From positions 55,353 to 119,352 of the forward strand of contig NZ_FLLQ01000013.1 in NCBI RefSeq assembly GCF_900088415.1: a stretch of 64,000 bases of DNA, read 5' to 3'. How positions within the stretch are numbered: position 1 is the stretch's first letter; every line of letters begins with the position of its first letter. Shown one piece after another: positions 8,442 through 17,275 of the stretch. This DNA is from Vibrio mediterranei (lineage in GTDB: Bacteria; Pseudomonadota; Gammaproteobacteria; Enterobacterales; Vibrionaceae). The notes under the pieces were generated by a model. It was not told where the DNA came from, made no database searches, and worked only from the letters and a program-made list of their open reading frames with translations. A program made the position numbers and the translations under genes.

Positions 8442-9562
8442 TGACTCAACAACGCTATTTCTTTACTTCAATTCTACTGGCATTTGCTCTCGGTATGATG
8501 TCATCAGCCAGAGCCGAGGTAGAAATCCCAATTATGGATCTGGTGGACGTACAGGGTGTGCGCACTAACCAGCTTGTTGGTTATGGTTTGGTTGTGGGTC
8601 TCGACGGCCAAGGTGACCGAAACCAAGTGAAGTTTACCGCTCAGTCTATCACCAATATGCTGCGCCAATTTGGGGTACAAATCGGTGATGATGCGAATCC
8701 AAAATTGCGTAACGTCGCCTCGGTGAGTGTCACTGCTTCGGTGGACCCGATGGCAGGCCCAGGGCAAATGTTGGATATAGTGGTCTCGTCAATTGGTGAT
8801 GCCAAAAGTTTACGTGGAGGCACGTTACTCTTAACGCCATTGCGAGGTGTGGATGGTGAAGTCTATGCAGTCGCTCAGGGTAATGTGGTGGTTGGAGGAG
8901 TGTCTGCTGAAGGACGCAGCGGTTCTAAAATCGCAGTAAATACGCCCACCGCGGGACGAGTGCCTAATGGCGCAACCTTGGAACGTGAGATCCCGTCGGA
9001 CTTTAACTCTCGTTCTCAAATCACGTTGAATCTGCGTAAAGCCAGCTTCACCACGGCAAAAAATATCGCTCGTGAAATCAATGGTACGTTTGGTCCAGAT
9101 GTGGCCATTGCCATCAACAAAGTGCGTGTCGATATGCGCGCGCCAAAAGATACTCAGCAGCGTGTGACCATGATGTCGATGCTAGAAGAAATGAGTGTTG
9201 TAGAGGGACGCAAACCTGCTCGAATCGTCTTTAACTCGCGTACCGGCACGGTTGTCGTAGGACAAAACGTAAAAGTGACAGAAGCAGCGGTAAGCCATGG
9301 CAACCTAACGGTATCGATTACTGAGTCTCAACAAGTGAGCCAACCGAATGCTTTCGCTGACGGTGACACGGTTGTGGTCGATCAATCGAAAATTGATATC
9401 AGTGAAGACCAAGCGCAAATGGTGATCTGGCCTGAAGGGACAGAGCTCAACACCATTGTGAATGCCGTCAACAGCTTAGGGGCAACCCCAACCGATTTGA
9501 TGTCCATTCTACAGGCCTTGCATGAAGCGGGTGCGCTCAATGCTGAGTTGGTAGTGATCTAG
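8441..9562 (+). CDS. flgI: Flagellar P-ring protein FlgI
   Basis: Periplasmic P ring of the basal body, exported by Sec and assembled with FlgA. Start at 8441 (TAATG overlap with flgH) gives 373 residues with signal peptide MTQQRYFFTSILLAFALG...ARA. FlgI motifs are obvious: VQGVRTNQLVGYGLVVGLDG near the mature N-terminus, and the C-terminal TPTDLMSILQALHEAGALNAELVVI. An upstream in-frame ATG (8399) lies within flgH and would push the signal peptide inward. Confidence 0.95.
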   Translation: MTQQRYFFTSILLAFALGMMSSARAEVEIPIMDLVDVQGVRTNQLVGYGLVVGLDGQGDRNQVKFTAQSITNMLRQFGVQIGDDANPKLRNVASVSVTASVDPMAGPGQMLDIVVSSIGDAKSLRGGTLLLTPLRGVDGEVYAVAQGNVVVGGVSAEGRSGSKIAVNTPTAGRVPNGATLEREIPSDFNSRSQITLNLRKASFTTAKNIAREINGTFGPDVAIAINKVRVDMRAPKDTQQRVTMMSMLEEMSVVEGRKPARIVFNSRTGTVVVGQNVKVTEAAVSHGNLTVSITESQQVSQPNAFADGDTVVVDQSKIDISEDQAQMVIWPEGTELNTIVNAVNSLGATPTDLMSILQALHEAGALNAELVVI

Positions 9563-9571
9563 GAGAGTGTG

Positions 9572-10126
9572 ATGAAAATAGACGCGATGAATGACAGCAC
9601 GAGAATTAATAGCATGCTCTATCACGACAATGCCGCTCTGACCAACATTAAACACAGTGCCGATGAGCAAGGTGCACTAAAAGAAGTCGCAGGGCAGTTC
9701 GAAGCCATGTTCTTGCAAATGGTACTGCGCCAAATGCGCAGCAGTAGTGACGTACTGGCCGATGAAGACAGCCCTTTCTCGTCGCAGCAACATGGCGTGT
9801 TTCGAGATATGCATGATGGACAATTGGCTATCGAACTTGCCAAAAAGCAGAATTCTGGGATTGCCGATATGCTGGTGAAACAGCTAAGCCCTACTCAAGC
9901 ATCAGCCTCGAACCTCGAGGTGCAGTTCGACCCTAGCTTAACACGCACCCTAGGGTCGGCTAACGATATGGAAGCAACTTCACAGGTTAGCACAACAGCT
10001 TCGCTTCACAGTGACGATGTGATTAATGGCATCGATCATTCCGTCGCCTTCACTATTCAGTCCCCAAGCGAGGCGGCCACGACCATGGCGTTTTCTCAGC
10101 CTCTTATTAGAACAACGGAGCTCTAG
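9572..10126 (+). CDS. flgJ: Rod-cap protein FlgJ, single-domain form without muramidase
   Basis: FlgJ caps the growing rod. This copy has 184 residues; classical two-domain FlgJ of gammaproteobacteria is about 300 and carries a C-terminal glucosaminidase. Here the N-terminal rod-binding domain is present at about residues 35-105 (GQFEAMFLQMVLRQMRSSSD ... MHDGQLAIELAKKQNSGIAD), but the remaining tail is Ser/Thr-rich with no glucosaminidase motifs. There is no frameshift: flgK follows after 2 bp. ATG 9572 is chosen over GTG 9569 because AGGAGA lies 5 bp before it. Another enzyme must open the peptidoglycan. Confidence 0.88.
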   Translation: MKIDAMNDSTRINSMLYHDNAALTNIKHSADEQGALKEVAGQFEAMFLQMVLRQMRSSSDVLADEDSPFSSQQHGVFRDMHDGQLAIELAKKQNSGIADMLVKQLSPTQASASNLEVQFDPSLTRTLGSANDMEATSQVSTTASLHSDDVINGIDHSVAFTIQSPSEAATTMAFSQPLIRTTEL

Positions 10127-10128
10127 TT

Positions 10129-11502
10129 ATGAACCTCGTCAATATTGCGCTTTCAGGCATGAATGCCAACCGAGTGGCATTGGATGTGACCGCTCAAAAC
10201 GTCGCCAATATTAATACGCCGGGATACAGCCGTCAGCAAGCGGTGATGGCGTCGTTGGCTGGGGGGAAATACGATAAAACCAACCCCGGAATGGGGGTGG
10301 AAGTGACCAGTATTCGCCGAGTGACCGATCAATATTTGGTGAAGCAAACGTGGTCAACGGCCAGTGCCGCTAACTACGCATCGGGTTATACCAGCGCCAT
10401 GAGTCAGTTGGAAAACATGTTAGGGGCTGATGGCTTTAGCTTATCAGCGGGCTTAGATTCTCTATTTGCAGCACTGAACGATGCAACGACAAAGCCTGAA
10501 TCAACCCCACTGCGTCAACAGGTGATTAATGAGTCGGAGGCCTTAGCTCGCCGCTTCAATACTTTGACCGAATCGCTGCACAATCAACATAAAGATGTAC
10601 ATGACCAGCGTAACGCCGCCATTTCTCATGCAAATAGCTTGATGTCCAATATCGCGGAAGTGAATAAGCAAATTGTTGAAATGCAAGGCACGGGTGGTAA
10701 CCCTGCGCAGTTGATGGACACGCGTGATGCGCTTGTGGGAGAACTTTCCAAAGTGATGGAAGTGAAGACCACCGATCAAGCGGATGGCAGTATTCAAGTC
10801 TCATTGGCTTCAGGGCAGCCTTTAGTTATGGGCAGCGATGCCAGTGTGATTAAAGCGATTCCTGACCCAAGCGATCCATATCTTGCCGACATCCATATTG
10901 AGTTTGGCAATCAAACCTTTGCGGCTAAAGGTGACCTTGGCGGTAAGTTGGGCTCACTTCATGACTATCAAGTGGATGTACTCAAACCCTATCAAGACGC
11001 CATTGATGATATGGCGCGTAGCTTGGCGGATGAAGTGAATGCGGTCTTGGCAGCAGGTCAGGATCTTAATGGCAATGCGGGTAAAGCCTTATTTAGCTAT
11101 GACCCAGCTAACCCAGCTGCCAGCTTAACTATCACGGATATTAAGTCGGATGAGTTAGCATTTTCGAGCGATGGTAACCCAGGTAACAGTGATAACCTCA
11201 AGGACTTGATTGCCATCAGTAACAAACCAGTGACCATTACTGGCTTTGGTTCCCTGTCGCTGAATGACGCGTTTACTGCGATGGTCGGAGAAACGGCAAT
11301 CAAAGCCCGCCAAGCGGATTCAGATTACCAAGCGAAACAGTCAATGTTTGAACAGTCGGTGGCAGCGCGCGATAACGTCAGTGCCGTTAATAGTGATGAA
11401 GAAGCGGCGAACCTAATGACCTTTGCCAATGCGCACAATGCCAATATGAAGGTGATCAGTACGGCTAACCAGCTGTTTGATTCCGTTTTGCAGTTATTTT
11501 AA
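10129..11502 (+). CDS. flgK: Hook-filament junction protein FlgK (HAP1)
   Basis: First hook-filament junction protein. The 457 residues start with the signature ALSGMNANRVALDVTAQNVA followed by NINTPGYSRQ and end with the matching polymerisation helix (SDEEAANLMTFANAHNANMK). It is a short FlgK (many are 550-650), so the central domain is reduced, as is common in lateral systems. Two bp separate it from flgJ and nine bp from flgL. Confidence 0.94.
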   Translation: MNLVNIALSGMNANRVALDVTAQNVANINTPGYSRQQAVMASLAGGKYDKTNPGMGVEVTSIRRVTDQYLVKQTWSTASAANYASGYTSAMSQLENMLGADGFSLSAGLDSLFAALNDATTKPESTPLRQQVINESEALARRFNTLTESLHNQHKDVHDQRNAAISHANSLMSNIAEVNKQIVEMQGTGGNPAQLMDTRDALVGELSKVMEVKTTDQADGSIQVSLASGQPLVMGSDASVIKAIPDPSDPYLADIHIEFGNQTFAAKGDLGGKLGSLHDYQVDVLKPYQDAIDDMARSLADEVNAVLAAGQDLNGNAGKALFSYDPANPAASLTITDIKSDELAFSSDGNPGNSDNLKDLIAISNKPVTITGFGSLSLNDAFTAMVGETAIKARQADSDYQAKQSMFEQSVAARDNVSAVNSDEEAANLMTFANAHNANMKVISTANQLFDSVLQLF

Positions 11503-11511
11503 GGAGTTAGT

Positions 11512-12411
11512 ATGAGAATCAGTGATACTCAATTTAGCCAGATGATGCTGCAAAGCTTGCAGACCAATAATGCCGGGCTTGGCAAAGTGCTACAACAAAT
11601 GGCGACCGGTGATCGGCTAACTAAATTGTCTGATGACCCAATGGCCTCGATTCAGTTGTTGAACCTCGACCGTGAAGGCAGCGCAATTAATCAATATCAA
11701 CGCAATATTGCTAATGTGAAAACCACGCTATCAAGCCAAGAGGTTTATCTTGATTCGGTCAATGAGAGTTTAAAAAGTATGCGTGAATTGGTGCTGTGGG
11801 GTTCTAATGGCACGCTAACGGACGAAGACCGCGACGGCATGATCACCGAGCTGGAAAGTCTACGTGATTCCATTGAGTCTTCGTTTAATGCTCAGGATGA
11901 AGAAGGCCACTATTTGTTCTCAGGCACCAAAACTGATACGCCAGCACTGTCAAACTCTGGGGCAGGTTATGTCGTGGATGGTAACAGCGATAAGCGAGTG
12001 GTGACGGTTGCAAAAGGCGTCACCATGGAGTCGAACATGACGGCCAAGGATATTCTTGAGCTTGGCGGAGGAAACAACGTACTTAATCAAATCGATGCGT
12101 TGATTGTCGAATTTAAGAACCCGAGTCCAAATTTCCAAGCTGAAGTTGATGCTAGCCTGAACGCCATAGATGATACCTTGGGTAACGTGCTTGGGGCGAT
12201 GACAGAGATCGGTGGTCGCCACAATAACCTTGATTTGATGGATGGCGCACACGGTGAAAACAAGCTATTCGTTGATAAAGTGACCAGTGATATTTCTGCG
12301 TTGGATTATGGTGAAGCATCCGTTCGTCTCAGCAACTACATGGCAGCATTACAAGCAACTCAAGCTAGCTATGTAAAAATTAACGATCTCTCGCTTTTCG
12401 ACCGTATTTAG
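11512..12411 (+). CDS. flgL: Hook-filament junction protein FlgL (HAP3)
   Basis: Second junction protein between hook and filament. It has 299 residues, flagellin-like at both ends: N-terminal MRISDTQFSQMMLQSLQTNN with the SDDPMASIQLLNLDR motif, and C-terminal YMAALQATQASYVKINDLS. AAGGAG lies just upstream of the ATG. It is followed by the lafW-like gene after 31 bp. Confidence 0.93.
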   Translation: MRISDTQFSQMMLQSLQTNNAGLGKVLQQMATGDRLTKLSDDPMASIQLLNLDREGSAINQYQRNIANVKTTLSSQEVYLDSVNESLKSMRELVLWGSNGTLTDEDRDGMITELESLRDSIESSFNAQDEEGHYLFSGTKTDTPALSNSGAGYVVDGNSDKRVVTVAKGVTMESNMTAKDILELGGGNNVLNQIDALIVEFKNPSPNFQAEVDASLNAIDDTLGNVLGAMTEIGGRHNNLDLMDGAHGENKLFVDKVTSDISALDYGEASVRLSNYMAALQATQASYVKINDLSLFDRI

Positions 12412-12442
12412 GTCTAAGAATTAGTTAACAAGGAAAGGTGTT

Positions 12443-13480
12443 ATGGCAGTAAGTACGGTTGAAGTTAGACCGCATAGTATCAAGCTAACAGGGCAAGAAG
12501 CGGCCAGTATCGCGCCCTCACAAGCGTCCACTGATACCAGTACCTCACTGTCAAAGCGCCTGCTAAGACCTCAAGCTGACATTACGTCAGCTTATTCACT
12601 TTCAGGCGTGTTGCTTACACAAGGTCAGCAACACGCTACTTCAGTGCAGATTGCTACTAAGGCGCTGCAAGGAGTCGGTAAAGAGCTTACCCAAGTTAAA
12701 CGCCAACTGACCCAAGCGCTTTCGCATGGTGTTAACAGTAACATGCCTGATTCGTTAGCACGCTCTAAAGCCACGATTGAAGCGACATTGAATCAAGCGC
12801 GGTTTGATGGCAAGCGAGTGGTGGATAATGAGCTTAATCTTAAACTCGATACCGCCGATGTGCGTCGTTTTTCTATTCCAGGACTCAATGTCCATCGTAT
12901 GAGCGAAAGAGCTGAGCAAATTCGACTGGATTTCCCAAGTGGCGGTTCGGTTGTATTGCAGTTTGATGGCCAATCTGATGGTGTTCGAACGGTGAAACAG
13001 CTCGATCGCAGCTTAATCCCCATGGGTATGCGTGCCTCTTTATCGCAGGATGGCAGCATTTTGTTTGATGTTCATGAATCTGCTTATGCGGCCATGCAGC
13101 AACAAGTGCTGGTTACTGGGCAAGGACACCGTTTCCCTGCCGGACAAGCGAACGCATTCAATATTCAAGCTGAGCCTGATGGCATGGCGGAGTTAAAATT
13201 CGACTTAGCGTCTCGAGATGGCATCAAACAGTCCATTGCTAAGGTCAATCAACATCTACAGCAAGCACAAGTAAGCTTAAACGAAGCCAGACAATTTCAA
13301 TCTCAATTGAATACCCAAATGACGCGCATTCAAAGCCAGTCTAATGTGCCATCTTCAGAACAAGTTGCCCAAAAGCTCAATGACTTCACTCAGCTCTCTC
13401 AAGACTTCACTACTACATTTAAAGCCCTCAACGCACAAGCGAATGTTCGTCGTCATACTGTAGTTGCATTGCTTAAATAA
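12443..13480 (+). CDS. lafW: Flagellin-like / hook-associated protein, LafW-like
   Basis: A 345-residue protein last in the flgB operon, starting after AAGGAAAGGTGTT. The first about 30 residues are polar; residues 60-150 resemble the flagellin D0/D1 helices, with a long amphipathic helix (GKELTQVKRQLTQAL) and ARFDGKRVVDNEL, which recalls the flagellin NFNGKKL element. The C-terminal 90 residues form another long Gln-rich helix (NQHLQQAQVSLNEARQFQSQ). In enteric Flag-2 and Aeromonas lateral clusters a putative hook-associated gene named lafW follows the flgL gene, so position and fold agree. The name is inferred from position; function is unproven. Confidence 0.6.
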   Translation: MAVSTVEVRPHSIKLTGQEAASIAPSQASTDTSTSLSKRLLRPQADITSAYSLSGVLLTQGQQHATSVQIATKALQGVGKELTQVKRQLTQALSHGVNSNMPDSLARSKATIEATLNQARFDGKRVVDNELNLKLDTADVRRFSIPGLNVHRMSERAEQIRLDFPSGGSVVLQFDGQSDGVRTVKQLDRSLIPMGMRASLSQDGSILFDVHESAYAAMQQQVLVTGQGHRFPAGQANAFNIQAEPDGMAELKFDLASRDGIKQSIAKVNQHLQQAQVSLNEARQFQSQLNTQMTRIQSQSNVPSSEQVAQKLNDFTQLSQDFTTTFKALNAQANVRRHTVVALLK

Positions 13481-13512
13481 TCCCTTCGAAAAACCTCGGA
13501 AACAAATCATTC

Positions 13513-13534
13513 TCCTCACGGATGTGAGGATTTT
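13513..13534 (+). terminator. Terminator after lafW
   Basis: Stem TCCTCAC / GTGAGGA with GGAT loop, followed by TTTT; it ends the flgB-lafW transcription unit. Confidence 0.7.
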
Positions 13535-13653
13535 CAGCTGCCCGTGAAAAGAAAAATCGTCACGGCGGCATCCTCTCTCCTGCAATCTCAAATAGATGGT
13601 CATCTTCGTGACAACGAAGAATTTATAAATCGCGTAGATGACTGAAAATTAAA

Positions 13654-13760
13654 AGTAAGTCATGTTATTTGGTTTTGATATGTACTGTATGAGATTCCCT
13701 TTTTCAAGGGAATGATGAACGTTTTTTTGGGGGGATGACACCTGAAGTAAATGACTTACT
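13654..13760. repeat. 10-bp inverted repeat enclosing a hairpin
   Basis: AGTAAGTCAT at 13654-13663 and its exact complement ATGACTTACT at 13751-13760 flank a 107-bp segment that holds an internal 8-bp-stem hairpin with a T-run. It could be a MITE-like remnant or a structured RNA; no transposase or target duplication is evident. Confidence 0.4.
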
Positions 13761-13774
13761 AAATAGGGTTCAAG

Positions 13775-14068
13775 TCACACCAAAAAGAAAAAATACAAAA
13801 AGCAGATAAACGCTAACAGCGTCGCTGAAAGAGTGGGGTAGATGATGTAGGCGTCGCGCTTATTGGTTCGGCGGAAGCAGAGGAAAGTCAGTAGGCCGTT
13901 ATAGACCACGAGCAGCAAGCTGATCCCCGTTCCTCCTTTTAAAGACAGCGTGGATAACTGACTTAAAAACAGAGCAAGCAACGCGTAATCAATAATGATC
14001 AGCCACAAAAATGCTTTTTGAAGCGGGTCAGATTTGCTGTCTGCAATGTGAGGATGAGTTTGACGCAT
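13775..14068 (-). CDS. Unknown 97-residue membrane protein next to lafU
   Basis: I do not recognise this protein. It has 97 residues: a polar N-terminus of about 18 residues and three predicted membrane helices at about 20-38 (FLWLIIIDYALLALFL), 46-63 (GISLLLVVYNGLLTFLCF) and 76-96 (PTLSATLLAFICFLYFFF), with a basic loop (RRTNKRD) between the second and third. It sits 90 bp downstream of the stator gene lafU on the same strand, so it may be cotranscribed with the lafB operon. Ribosome site is weak. A stator- or motility-linked role is possible only by position. Confidence 0.6.
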   Translation of the reverse strand: MRQTHPHIADSKSDPLQKAFLWLIIIDYALLALFLSQLSTLSLKGGTGISLLLVVYNGLLTFLCFRRTNKRDAYIIYPTLSATLLAFICFLYFFFLV

Positions 14069-14158
14069 AACACGCTCTACTTCAATGAAATCAATAAGAA
14101 ATTATTAGCATATTTAGGTGTTCTACCTAAGCATAGAACACCTGATTAAGCGCGCAAG

Positions 14159-15148
14159 CTAAAGTGCTTGTGGCTCGACGGAAGAGGTGCCTTCCGACTC
14201 AAAGCGAATGGTATCGGTTCGGAACACAGGTTGATTAAACTGAGCCTTCTCACGTGCCTTTTCGACCTCGTTAGTCGGCTGTTCGCCAAATAAGGTGCTG
14301 ATCACTTCGGCAGCTGGAGTGGTCAAGATAAACAGTTCAATACGGCGGTTCTCACTCGATTTAGGATCCTGTTGATTGAGCAGCGCTCGGTCAGACATTC
14401 CGGTGACTTGTAGCACTCTTTGCTCAGGCATTCCGCCAGCGACCAAGGTTTGTCGGGCGCTATTGGCTCGAGACGAGGACAGTTCCCAGTTCGAGGAGCT
14501 ACTGAACGCTTTGCGGTATTGCGTTGCGTCGGTGTGTCCGCTGATGATCATCGGGTTTTCAACACGCTGGAATACCGGTGCTAATGCCAATAACAGGTCT
14601 TCAAAGAAAGGGGTAAGTGTTGAACCTCCTCGTCGGAACATGTTTTGTTTGTAGTCATCTTGCAGCACGATTCTTAAGCCTTGTGGGGTGACCGTGACGT
14701 CAACGTTCCCATCAGCATTAATCTGGCGCATCATTTCATTGACCACTTTCGCCAAGGCTTCTAAGCGCTCTTGGGTATCAAAGGTGCCGTTGATCAGCGA
14801 GTCCGACTCTGGTCCATCGCGATCACCCTGGAAAAAAGAGGTCACGGTATGCACTGAGTCATGACGGCTGGTCACCGATGAGTCGGAGGCAAGATCAATA
14901 GGGGAGATACTTTGTGAAGTATCGAAAAGGCTGCCAGTGCTCTTATCAAAAACACTGGCCATTTGTAGGTGGGCGACAATTGCTTTGCGCTCTTCTTTGT
15001 CGACCACTTGCATTACCCATAACACGAGGAACAGAGCCATTAACGCGATCATAAAGTCGGCTAAGGCGACTTTCCAAGCACCGCCATGGTACTCATGGTC
15101 ATGGCGGCGCCCTGAACGCTTAAAGACGACTTGCTCTTGTTTTTGCAT
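14159..15148 (-). CDS. lafU: Lateral stator protein MotB (LafU)
   Basis: Peptidoglycan-anchored stator subunit. The 329 residues hold one membrane helix with the ion-carrying Asp31 in ALADFMIALMALFLVLWVM; this is the proton-type MotB pattern (compare YADFMTAMMAFFLVMW), not the sodium-type PomB. The C-terminal OmpA-like domain (about 190-290) has the conserved ISGHTDATQYR and NRRIELFI motifs. The start overlaps the lafT stop by one base. The last gene of lafB-U, followed by the 97-aa ORF. Confidence 0.93.
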   Translation of the reverse strand: MQKQEQVVFKRSGRRHDHEYHGGAWKVALADFMIALMALFLVLWVMQVVDKEERKAIVAHLQMASVFDKSTGSLFDTSQSISPIDLASDSSVTSRHDSVHTVTSFFQGDRDGPESDSLINGTFDTQERLEALAKVVNEMMRQINADGNVDVTVTPQGLRIVLQDDYKQNMFRRGGSTLTPFFEDLLLALAPVFQRVENPMIISGHTDATQYRKAFSSSSNWELSSSRANSARQTLVAGGMPEQRVLQVTGMSDRALLNQQDPKSSENRRIELFILTTPAAEVISTLFGEQPTNEVEKAREKAQFNQPVFRTDTIRFESEGTSSVEPQAL

Positions 15149-16005
15149 TATCCCTCCTGTTCAGCTAGCCACCTCTCCATTTGATTAAAGGTTGGTTTGA
15201 TGTCGAGCTGAATGTGTTTGCGGCCAGCATCAATCGCGAGCAACGTCGGCTTTTTCGCTACATAGGCGACCAGTGTCGCGCGGATGCAGTCGAAGGCTGA
15301 CATATCACGCTTAACGCGTTGAGCCATGGCATTACTGGCTGGGTCTAAACAGCAGTAACAACCAAAAATACCTAAAAATGTACCTACTAGAGCGGCGGCG
15401 ACGTGATAGCCAATCAAGGCAATGGAACCATCAATAGCTTGCATGGTGATGATGATCCCGCCAACGGCTGCCAATATCCCAAAACCGGGTAGAGCTTCTG
15501 CCGTACGTTGCATTGAGCGAGATGGAAGCAGCAGGTCTGATTCAATCGCTTCAATCTCTTGCTCTAGTAATCCCTCTAATTCATGAGGCGACATTTGTCC
15601 CATTGCCATTAAACGCAAATTGTCGGTAATGAAAGAAACAAGACGATAATCACGGCTAACCAGTGGGTAACGGTTGAAAATCGGGCTTTGTTCCGGGTTC
15701 TCGATGTGTTTATCGAGTGCTTTGAAGCCACCACTGCGAACGGTTTCTAACAAGACTTGTAGTAATGCCATTAATTCCATGTAGAACGCTTGCTCGTCCT
15801 TGTGAGGTGACATAATAGAGCGAAGCTGGCTGCGCATTTCTTTCAAGACTTGCGGAGGGTTACCTATGATCAATGAGCCGACTGTGGCACCGATGATGAT
15901 CAGAAATTCGGCTGGCTGCCAAATGGCCATCATGCTTCCCCCGGCCCAAACGTAACCGCCGAAGACACACATCAGAATAATGATCGCGCCCATAAACTTT
16001 TGCAT
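15148..16005 (-). CDS. lafT: Lateral stator protein MotA (LafT)
   Basis: Integral-membrane stator subunit that couples proton flow to torque. The 285 residues have four helices, starting MQKFMGAIIILMCVFGGYVW and GATVGSLIIGNPP, a large cytoplasmic loop, and paired C-terminal helices (LPGFGILAAVGGIIITMQAI ... GYHVAAALVGTFLGIFGCYC), the MotA pattern. It is one base from overlapping lafU and 9 bp after lafS. Confidence 0.94.
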   Translation of the reverse strand: MQKFMGAIIILMCVFGGYVWAGGSMMAIWQPAEFLIIIGATVGSLIIGNPPQVLKEMRSQLRSIMSPHKDEQAFYMELMALLQVLLETVRSGGFKALDKHIENPEQSPIFNRYPLVSRDYRLVSFITDNLRLMAMGQMSPHELEGLLEQEIEAIESDLLLPSRSMQRTAEALPGFGILAAVGGIIITMQAIDGSIALIGYHVAAALVGTFLGIFGCYCCLDPASNAMAQRVKRDMSAFDCIRATLVAYVAKKPTLLAIDAGRKHIQLDIKPTFNQMERWLAEQEG

Positions 16006-16014
16006 ATGTGACTC

Positions 16015-16743
16015 CTAAGAAGATAGTAATTGGTTGAGTTGTTTTAGCGCTTGTTTGTGGAGCTGACAGATCCGTGGTGGTGTCAGTTCGAGTACCAAGG
16101 CAATTTCATGTAGGTTGAGTTCGTGCTGATAAAACAGTGTCATCAGCAGTTGTTCTCGTTTTGGCAATTTTGCGAGAGCGACCTCTAGACTGCGGCGAAT
16201 ATGCTCATGGCTCATGCCTTCATAGGCACTATCTACCTGGCCTTCCAGCCCTTTTTCTATCAACTGATCGAGACTTTGCATCTCGCCAGCCATTGAGGCG
16301 CTGAGCCGAGTGTGATAATCCGCTTGATCGGTGCCGAGGGCTTTAATGATCTCTTGCTCCGTCGGCATTCGTTTCAGTGCTTTGGTGAGATCGCGGGTGA
16401 TATCGTTGAGCTCATGCGCTTGCTGGCGTGTTTTACGTGAACGCCAATCAAGTCGGCGTAGCTCATCCAAAATAGAGCCTCGAATACGACACACAGCAAA
16501 TGCAGGGAAGTTGGGGTCATCGATATTGCCATAGCGACGCCCTGCTTCCAGTAACCCTATTAATCCTATTTGCTGCATGTCTTCGATGCTGCAATGGGTC
16601 GTAGCATGGTTACGCAGTTGATTGACCACTCGTTTCACCAAAATCTGGTGTTGGCTCAGAAGACGATTTTCATCAATGGGTGTCGTTGGCGAATTCACTT
16701 CGTCGGCGACACCATAACTGTCCGTGTAATTCATATCCAACAT
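16015..16743 (-). CDS. lafS: Lateral flagellar sigma-28 factor LafS (FliA family)
   Basis: Sigma factor for late lateral genes, especially flagellin. The 242 residues show region 2 (HCSIEDMQQIGLIGLLEAGR ... FPAFAVCRIRGSILDELR), region 3 and region 4 HTH (LNLHEIALVLELTPPRICQL), all typical of FliA. ATG at 16743 is preceded by AGAGG. It lies between fliL and lafT in one operon. No FlgM anti-sigma gene is visible in the cluster. Confidence 0.94.
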   Translation of the reverse strand: MLDMNYTDSYGVADEVNSPTTPIDENRLLSQHQILVKRVVNQLRNHATTHCSIEDMQQIGLIGLLEAGRRYGNIDDPNFPAFAVCRIRGSILDELRRLDWRSRKTRQQAHELNDITRDLTKALKRMPTEQEIIKALGTDQADYHTRLSASMAGEMQSLDQLIEKGLEGQVDSAYEGMSHEHIRRSLEVALAKLPKREQLLMTLFYQHELNLHEIALVLELTPPRICQLHKQALKQLNQLLSS

Positions 16744-16752
16744 AGGCGGCCT

Positions 16753-17241
16753 CTACTGCACGACGTACTTGGTAAGCAGTACATCGTCGATATCGCGTAT
16801 CACCTCAGTTTTAGCAAACGCCATCATCACAGTGTTTTTTACTTCGTCCTGTAGCGATGCAAGGGCTTGTTCGCCATGAAGGTCTTCATAAGTTTTTTGG
16901 CTGAACAAGTTGAGCATGGCATTGCGGACAATGGGCATGTAGTCATTGATGTTCTGCAGTCGATCTGGGCGGCGAGTCTCTACCGCTAGCTCGATCATTA
17001 CAAAGTGAGTTTGCTTCTTGCCTCTGACACTCAGTACTACCTTGTCCAATGATTGAAAGCTTGGGCCTTGGCTACTTTGGTTGTCTTGGGTCAAAAACGA
17101 CAGTGGAGTGTCTTCAATCATGCTGCGGTCATCGCCCGCTTGCTTTAAATACCAGGCTGCACCAAACACAGTAGCAGCAGAGACCAAGGCACTGGTCACT
17201 ATCATGGCGATGAACATGGCGAAGAGTTGCGGTTTAGTCAT
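16753..17241 (-). CDS. lafF: FliL-like protein LafF
   Basis: Stator-associated single-pass inner-membrane protein. It has 162 residues: an N-terminal helix (LFAMFIAMIVTSALVSAATV) and a periplasmic FliL domain with FVMIELAVETRRPDRLQNIN and a C-terminal DVLLTKYVVQ. FliL family members stabilise stators and aid swarming. It is between the fliK-type gene and lafS. Normal length. Confidence 0.88.
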   Translation of the reverse strand: MTKPQLFAMFIAMIVTSALVSAATVFGAAWYLKQAGDDRSMIEDTPLSFLTQDNQSSQGPSFQSLDKVVLSVRGKKQTHFVMIELAVETRRPDRLQNINDYMPIVRNAMLNLFSQKTYEDLHGEQALASLQDEVKNTVMMAFAKTEVIRDIDDVLLTKYVVQ

Positions 17242-17275
17242 AATTTATTTCCTATGAGGTACTTAGTGCATAGCA

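Larger units (their letters stand above)
13481..13774. other. Intergenic stretch with several hairpins
   Basis: This non-coding gap between lafW (+) and the 97-aa gene (-) contains the lafW terminator, a hairpin TCTTCGT-GACA-ACGAAGA at 13603-13620, a hairpin ATTCCCTT-TTTC-AAGGGAAT at 13694-13713 followed by T7, and an outer inverted repeat at 13654-13760. No ORF on either strand looks real. Confidence 0.5.
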
